9,033 nt of DNA from an uncultured Collinsella sp. (GTDB taxonomy: Bacteria > Actinomycetota > Coriobacteriia > Coriobacteriales > Coriobacteriaceae): positions 1 to 9,033 of the forward strand of contig URTZ01000077.1 in assembly GCA_900550825.1 (NCBI GenBank), read 5' to 3'. Position numbers and translations under genes: made by a program. The notes under the pieces are model-generated. The model was given only the letters and a program-made list of their open reading frames with translations, did no database searches and had not been told where the DNA came from. Shown piece by piece: positions 5,058 through 9,033 of this stretch (positions within the stretch are counted from its first letter, which is position 1; the number at the start of each line of letters is the position of its first letter).

Positions 5058-5966
5058 ATGATCAAACTTGTGCTGACCGATATGGACGATACGTTGATTC
5101 CAGCCGGGCATGACGGCGCCAGCGACTACGCCATCGAGGGCATTCATGCCATGCAGGCGGCGGGCCTGCATTTTGGCCCGGTTTCGGGTCGCCAGCCGTC
5201 CGCGATGAGCTGGATGTTCCGCAATCGCTCCGAGTGCTTCTCGACCGGTGCGTTTTGCAACGGCCAGGTGATGTTTGTCGATGGCGAGGCGGTTGCCTCG
5301 CGCGCAACTGATAACGATGCCCTTATGCGCCTGGCCGACTACCTGGAGCAAGAGACCGACGATACCTATTTGAAGGTCTACCGTCTGGGTGATGACTTTT
5401 GGGACAACGACGCCTATTGCGTGACAAGCGATCCCGAGCGTGTGCGTCGCGCCATGGAGTCAGGCGGCAACGCGTGGCTCAAGGGCGAAGAGGCTCCCTG
5501 TCGCCCTGTCGTTGACGATGCCCCGGTATACAAGGCGAATATCTGGAGTGCCCGTTCGCGCGAGGAGCTCGCCGAGCTGCGCGAGCGTGTTGCCGCCGAG
5601 GTGCCGGAGCTCTCGCTCGTGTTTCCCAACAACCGCGTGCGCCTGTTCGACGTTCTTCCGACCGGCTGGGACAAGGGCTGTGCTGCGCTGGAGCTGGCGC
5701 GCGCTTTGGGCCTGACGCCCGACGAGGTGGCCGTATTCGGCGATTCCGATAACGATTTGCCCATGATCGATGCCGTTCCCAATTCCGTTGCAGTCGCCAA
5801 TGCCAACGAGGCCGTCACGGCTGCCGCGCGCTGGCATATCGGCGCTGCGGCAGATGATGCGGTTGCCGGGGCTCTGCATCAGATTGCCGCCTGCGCCGCG
5901 ACGGGGGAGATGCCGTCGTTTATGCGTCAGATGGACGCGACGGGTTTCGACGTCACGAACGTCTAG
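5058..5966 (+). CDS. Cof-type HAD-superfamily hydrolase (HAD-IIB)
   Basis: This 302-aa protein is a HAD phosphatase with an aspartate nucleophile. The four motifs are present: I DMDDT with nucleophile D8 and acid D10, II VSGR with Ser43, III Lys206 in GWDKG, and IV GDSDND at 228-233 for Mg2+. Between motifs II and III lies the ~110-residue C2 cap of the IIB (Cof) class. The start was taken at ATG 5058, where the conserved MIKLVLTDMDDT begins, after a G-run at 5049-5053. The in-frame ATG at 4965 lies within the divergent thiamine operon's leader and adds non-conserved residues. The gene is divergent from the TPP-controlled operon. Some Cof enzymes hydrolyse HMP-pyrophosphate, so a link to thiamine is possible, but the family is broad (sugar phosphates, FMN, pyridoxal phosphate). 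It is followed after 10 bases by a LysR gene. Confidence 0.92.
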   Translation: MIKLVLTDMDDTLIPAGHDGASDYAIEGIHAMQAAGLHFGPVSGRQPSAMSWMFRNRSECFSTGAFCNGQVMFVDGEAVASRATDNDALMRLADYLEQETDDTYLKVYRLGDDFWDNDAYCVTSDPERVRRAMESGGNAWLKGEEAPCRPVVDDAPVYKANIWSARSREELAELRERVAAEVPELSLVFPNNRVRLFDVLPTGWDKGCAALELARALGLTPDEVAVFGDSDNDLPMIDAVPNSVAVANANEAVTAAARWHIGAAADDAVAGALHQIAACAATGEMPSFMRQMDATGFDVTNV

Positions 5967-5976
5967 GGAGAAAGCC

Positions 5977-6873
5977 ATGAAGCTCCAGCAGCTCAGATAT
6001 GTCGTCAAAGTTGCCGAATGCGGCAGCATCACCGAGGCCTCGCGCCGGCTCTTTGTGTCGCAGCCTTCGATTACCGCGTCAATTCGCGATCTCGAAAACG
6101 AGATGGGTGTACACATCTTTGAGCGCACCAACAAGGGCGTCATTGTGTCCGAGGAAGGCGAGACCTTCTTGGGCTACGCGCGCCAGGTGCTCGACCAGGC
6201 CGACCTGCTCGAGGGCAAGTACAAAGGCACGTCCGAGCAGGTGCCGCACTTTAGTGTGAGCTGCCAGCATTATTCCTTTGCCGTTAATGCATTTGTCGAT
6301 GTGATCCGCGAGTTCGATGCCGCGCGCTATGACTTTACCCTGCGCGAGGAGCAGACTCACGAGATTATCGAGGACGTCGCGCATATGAAAAGCGAGCTCG
6401 GCATCCTGTATCTGTCGGAGCACAATCGCGAGGTCATCGAGCGCATGCTCGCCGCCAACGAACTCGTATTCGAGGGGCTCTTCTGCGCCACGCCGCATGT
6501 CTTTGTGTGCTCCGACCATCCGCTGGCGGGTCGCTCGAGTGTGACGCTCGAGGACTTGGAAGACTACCCGTTCCTGTCCTATGAGCAGGGCAGCTATAAT
6601 TCGTTCTACTATTCCGAGGAACTGACCTCGACCTTTGAGCGCCGCAAGAATATCCGCGTGCGCGACCGTGCGACGCTGTTCAACCTAGCTATGGGCCTTA
6701 ACGGTTACACGGTGTGTTCGGGCGTGATCAGCCATGAACTTAACGGCCCCGGTATTATCTCGATTCCGCTCGATGTAGACGAGTACATGGAGATTGGCAT
6801 CATCACGCGCAAGAACACGACACTTACGCGCTACGGGCAGGCCTATATCGAAGCGATTCGTCAGCACATCTAG
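5977..6873 (+). CDS. LysR-family transcriptional regulator
   Basis: The 298-aa protein has the full LysR layout. The N-terminal winged helix-turn-helix starts MKLQQLRYVVKVAECGSIT, with recognition region ASRRLFVSQPSITASIRDLE at 21-40 and the wing FERTNKGV at 48-55. A linker helix runs to ~85, and a periplasmic-binding-like effector domain covers ~90-298. The ribosome site AGGGAG (5965-5970) overlaps the stop of the HAD gene and sits 6 bases before ATG 5977, so the two genes are probably cotranscribed. An ATG far upstream (5770) in the same frame lies inside the HAD gene and was rejected. The next gene downstream, on the same strand, is a MetE-like methyltransferase preceded by a LysR-type operator candidate. 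Control of methionine metabolism is therefore a reasonable but unproven guess. The effector is unknown. Confidence 0.92.
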   Translation: MKLQQLRYVVKVAECGSITEASRRLFVSQPSITASIRDLENEMGVHIFERTNKGVIVSEEGETFLGYARQVLDQADLLEGKYKGTSEQVPHFSVSCQHYSFAVNAFVDVIREFDAARYDFTLREEQTHEIIEDVAHMKSELGILYLSEHNREVIERMLAANELVFEGLFCATPHVFVCSDHPLAGRSSVTLEDLEDYPFLSYEQGSYNSFYYSEELTSTFERRKNIRVRDRATLFNLAMGLNGYTVCSGVISHELNGPGIISIPLDVDEYMEIGIITRKNTTLTRYGQAYIEAIRQHI

Positions 6874-6914
6874 ACTGCTGCGTTCTGCGCGGGTCAAATC
6901 TCTTTATGGCAGTC

Positions 6915-6952
6915 CAAACTGATATAGGAAGCATCTATATCAAACTGTTATA
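6915..6952 (+). promoter_or_regulatory. Candidate LysR-type operator upstream of the MetE-like gene
   Basis: A perfect inverted repeat TGATATAG-N7-CTATATCA spans 6920-6942. It contains the LysR-family T-N11-A core (T6925 to A6937, within ATAG-N7-CTAT). A direct repeat CAAACTG(A/T)TATA is superimposed at 6915-6926 and 6941-6952, 26 bases apart. Relative to the candidate start site near 6997 the centre lies at about -66, the usual recognition position for LysR activators. The regulator gene immediately upstream (ends 6873) is the natural partner. Confidence 0.6.
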
Positions 6953-6961
6953 AACATATAT

Positions 6962-6990
6962 TTTACGATGTCCATATGAGCGCTCATACT
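6962..6990 (+). promoter_or_regulatory. Candidate promoter of the MetE-like gene, overlapped by a 14-base palindrome
   Basis: TTTACG (6962-6967) and CATACT (6985-6990) are 17 bases apart and would serve as weak -35 and -10 elements, as expected for an activator-dependent promoter. A perfect palindrome TATGAGCGCTCATA (6975-6988) covers the spacer and part of the -10, so a second protein, or the regulator's activation site, could act there. No S-box or other methionine riboswitch is visible in 6874-7028. Confidence 0.4.
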
Positions 6991-7028
6991 CTGTCCCAGT
7001 AAAGCAACCAATGCAAAGGGAGATATCT

Positions 7029-8162
7029 ATGAGCACTTCGATTCAACCGAACGCGCCGTTTCGTGCCGATATCGTCGGCAGCTTTCTTCGTCCGCAGGCT
7101 GTAAAGGACGCCCGTGCCGCCTATGTCGCGGGTAAACTCGACGCTTCCGGCCTTAAGGCCGTCGAGGACGAGGCCATCCGCGACTTAGTGGCCAAGCAGA
7201 AGGCTGCCGGCCTGCAGGTGATTACCGATGGCGAGTTCCGCCGCAGCTACTGGCACCTCGATTTTATGTGGGGCCTCAACGGCATTGAGCGCCGCGCCTC
7301 GCGCACGGGCTACATGTTCCACGATGAGGAGACTACCGCCGACACCGCCGTGGTAACCGGTCCCATTAGCGGCGAGAATCATCCGTTCGTCGAGCACTTC
7401 AAATTTATCAAGTCGCTCGAGGGAGAGGGCCAGGTCGCGCGCCAGACCATTCCGGCGCCGATCCAGACGTTCTCCGAAGTCACACTCGACCGCTGCGATG
7501 GTCAGCAGGAGAGTCTGCACGCCGTCTACAAGACCGACGAAGAGCTCGTCGATGCCATTGCCGCAGCATACCGCACCGTGATTGCTGACCTGTATGCCGC
7601 GGGCTGCCGCAACATCCAGTTTGATGACTGCACCTGGGGCATCTACTGCGATACCGATTTTGTTGCCAAAACCGGCATGAGCCCGGTCGACCTGCAAAAG
7701 GTAAGCGAGCTGGGCGTGGCGCTCAACAATGCCGCCATCGAGGGCAAGCCCGACGATCTGGTTATCAACACGCATGTATGCCGCGGCAACTACCACTCCA
7801 CCTACGCTTTTGAGGGCGGCTACGACCCCATCGCGCCGTACCTGTTTGCGCATGAGGACGTTGACGTGTTCTATCTGGAGTTCGACACGCCCCGCGCCGG
7901 TGGTTTTGAGCCGCTCAAGTACGTTGCTCCCGGCAAGAAGGTCGTGCTGGGCTTGGTGACCACCAAGGCGGCAGAGCTCGAGAACGAGGATGTTATCGTC
8001 GAGCGCATCCGTGAAGCCGCAAAGTACGTGCCGCTCGAGAACCTGTATCTGTCGCCTCAGTGCGGCTTTGCCAGCTGCGAGATTGGCAACAAGCTGACCG
8101 AGGACGAGCAATGGGCAAAGATCGCGCTGGTCAAGCGCATTGCCGAGCGCGTTTGGAAATAG
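7029..8162 (+). CDS. MetE C-terminal-domain methyltransferase (YxjG/YxjH-like)
   Basis: The 377-aa protein matches the catalytic half of cobalamin-independent methionine synthase and lacks the N-terminal MetE domain, as in the YxjG/YxjH and archaeal-type single-domain proteins. The barrel opens with FRADIVGSFLRP. The four zinc ligands expected for activating a homocysteine thiol are visible: His249 and Cys251 (INTHVC), Glu284 (FYLEFD) and Cys345 (SPQCGF). The substrate-side motif QFDDCTW is at 197-203, near the IQxDEP position of MetE. ATG 7029 follows GGGAG (7018-7022) at 6 bases. The in-frame ATG 7011 overlaps this site and is unlikely. It probably makes methionine by methyl transfer to homocysteine. 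The methyl donor (methyl-folate, methyl-corrinoid or another) cannot be told from sequence. A LysR gene lies just upstream. Confidence 0.88.
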   Translation: MSTSIQPNAPFRADIVGSFLRPQAVKDARAAYVAGKLDASGLKAVEDEAIRDLVAKQKAAGLQVITDGEFRRSYWHLDFMWGLNGIERRASRTGYMFHDEETTADTAVVTGPISGENHPFVEHFKFIKSLEGEGQVARQTIPAPIQTFSEVTLDRCDGQQESLHAVYKTDEELVDAIAAAYRTVIADLYAAGCRNIQFDDCTWGIYCDTDFVAKTGMSPVDLQKVSELGVALNNAAIEGKPDDLVINTHVCRGNYHSTYAFEGGYDPIAPYLFAHEDVDVFYLEFDTPRAGGFEPLKYVAPGKKVVLGLVTTKAAELENEDVIVERIREAAKYVPLENLYLSPQCGFASCEIGNKLTEDEQWAKIALVKRIAERVWK

Positions 8163-8209
8163 CGCTAGTGTTTGCAGGTGGCGGCGCGTGCGAGACATGG
8201 CGTATCGCG

Positions 8210-8279
8210 TACAATGGTTCGGATCGTATCGTTCGGGCAGGTTATCCGATATGCCTGATCGCCCTTCCATTCGAAAGGA
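8210..8279 (+). promoter_or_regulatory. uraA leader: -10-like TACAAT and ribosome binding site
   Basis: TACAAT (8210-8215), followed by GGTT as in the HAD promoter, could be a -10, though its -35 region is poor. AAAGGA at 8274-8279 lies 5 bases before ATG 8285 and fixes the permease start. The 122 bases between the MetE-like stop and uraA hold no clear riboswitch or PyrR-type site. A weak bulged hairpin (GGGCAGG against CCTG..CGCCC, about 8235-8263) is the only structure seen. Confidence 0.4.
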
Positions 8280-8284
8280 CTTCC

Positions 8285-9033
8285 ATGTCCCAATCCTCGA
8301 CGCCCGCCGTCACCGATGCCATCTACGATGCATCGTCGCTCGGCCGCCCGCGCATGTTCGTGTTGGGTTTGCAACACATGTTTGCGATGTTCGGAGCCAC
8401 GGTGCTCTTGCCCGTGCTCACCGGCCTTTCCGTTTCGACGACGCTTCTGTTCGCCGGCATCGGCACACTGCTGTTTCATTTCTGCTCTAAGGGCAAGGTT
8501 CCTGCCTTCCTCGGCTCGTCCTTTGCATTCCTTGGCGGCTTTGCTACCATCTCTAAGCTGAACACAGGTGCTTTTGCCAATATTTCCAATGCCGAAAAGC
8601 TTTCCTATGCCTGCGGCGGAATTCTGGTGGCAGGACTTCTGTATCTGGTGCTTGCTCTCATCATTCGCCTAATCGGTGTAAAAAAGGTTATGCGTTTTCT
8701 TCCCCCTGTTGTAACAGGCCCGATTATCATTTGTATCGGTCTGAGTCTGGCAGGCTCCGCTGTCAGCAATGCCTCCACAAACTGGCTGCTTGCCTTTATT
8801 GCGCTTGCAACCATCGTTGTTTTCAATATCTGGGGCAAGGGTATGTTTAAGATTATCCCTATCCTGATGGGCGTTGTCATTTCCTATATTGCGGCTCTGA
8901 TTTTCAATGCAATGGGTATGACAAATGCAGACGGCTCTGCAATTCTGAATTTTACAAATATCACGGCTGCCCCCATGGTAGGCGTGCCCGAATTTTCTCT
9001 GTGCAAATTCAACATCTCCGCCATTCTGGTAAT
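8285..9033 (+). CDS. uraA: Uracil/xanthine permease, NCS2 family (3' end outside window; mosaic)
   Basis: The open frame runs from ATG 8285 to the window end (249 codons plus two bases, no stop). It encodes the first part of a proton-coupled nucleobase permease. LGLQHMFAMFGATVLLPVLTGL (27-48) and GIGTLLFHFCSKGKVPAFLGSSFAF (58-82) are very close to E. coli UraA as I recall it. FLPPVVTGPIIICIGLSLAG (138-157) and the IIPILMGVVISY helix (190-201) follow. At least five hydrophobic membrane segments are visible. The conserved Glu and His of the later substrate-binding helix would come just beyond the window. Codon use changes abruptly around codons 58-70: before it GCC/CTC/TCG dominate, after it GCA/CTT/ATT/TCC with lower GC. 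The frame and family alignment stay intact, so the gene is a join of two homologues. Uracil is the likely substrate, but xanthine or another nucleobase is possible. Confidence 0.88.
   Translation, partial: MSQSSTPAVTDAIYDASSLGRPRMFVLGLQHMFAMFGATVLLPVLTGLSVSTTLLFAGIGTLLFHFCSKGKVPAFLGSSFAFLGGFATISKLNTGAFANISNAEKLSYACGGILVAGLLYLVLALIIRLIGVKKVMRFLPPVVTGPIIICIGLSLAGSAVSNASTNWLLAFIALATIVVFNIWGKGMFKIIPILMGVVISYIAALIFNAMGMTNADGSAILNFTNITAAPMVGVPEFSLCKFNISAILV

Noticed and set aside
7185..8270. 361-codon open frame on the minus strand opposite the MetE-like gene
   Set aside because: It is antisense to a gene with intact zinc ligands and a ribosome site. High-GC codon use routinely leaves such frames open, and the translated product matches no known family.
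8163..8284. Uracil or purine riboswitch, or a PyrR site, before the permease
   Set aside because: No purine aptamer core or PyrR loop consensus was found. Only a weak bulged hairpin is visible.
1..9033. CRISPR array, tRNA, rRNA, insertion sequence or prophage genes
   Set aside because: No regularly spaced repeats, cloverleaf sequence, transposase or phage-type protein was seen on either strand.

Overview
The window appears to be a piece of a gut-type Coriobacteriia genome (Collinsella-like, high GC, many GAG/CTC/GCC codons) flanked on both sides by sequence of a different character. Bases ~1-640 and ~8470-9033 have lower GC (hand counts of sample 60-base lines give about 33-52% at the edges against about 65% in the middle) and Clostridia-like codon use. 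The left change falls where a new gene has just begun and cuts a diguanylate cyclase. The right change falls inside a uracil permease but keeps its frame. I read both as chimeric joins, most likely from metagenome assembly, although real recombination is possible at the right one. The organism name is inferred from base composition and gene style, not from a database search.

Layout. (1) 1-640: a Clostridia-like block with Mini-ribonuclease 3 (mrnC) and the first few codons of the next gene, which the conserved gene order suggests is rlmB. (2) 641-1666, minus: a GGDEF-PAS protein that breaks off as a second GGDEF domain begins. (3) 1667-1988: a divergent intergenic region with small palindromes, then a patatin-like phospholipase (plus). 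(4) 2868-2917: a long hairpin between convergent genes. (5) 2960-4992, minus: a thiamine salvage operon, TPP riboswitch - thiM - thiamine-binding DUF77 protein - thiE. (6) 5058-6873, plus: a Cof-type HAD phosphatase and a LysR regulator, 10 bases apart. (7) 6874-8162, plus: a regulatory region with a clean LysR-type operator candidate, then a MetE C-terminal-domain (YxjG-like) methyltransferase. (8) 8285-9033, plus: a uracil permease of the NCS2 family, mosaic and cut by the window end.

How the genes work together. ThiM phosphorylates hydroxyethylthiazole, ThiE joins it to HMP-pyrophosphate to give thiamine phosphate, and the DUF77 protein probably binds thiamine or a related pyrimidine. All three sit under one TPP riboswitch with an intrinsic terminator. 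The divergent Cof-type phosphatase could act on HMP-pyrophosphate or similar phosphates, but this rests only on family and neighbourhood. The LysR protein is the obvious candidate regulator of the downstream MetE-like enzyme. I found no CRISPR array, tRNA, rRNA, insertion sequence or clearly new multi-gene system. The most useful observations are the two composition junctions, the LysR-type operator and the intergenic hairpin.
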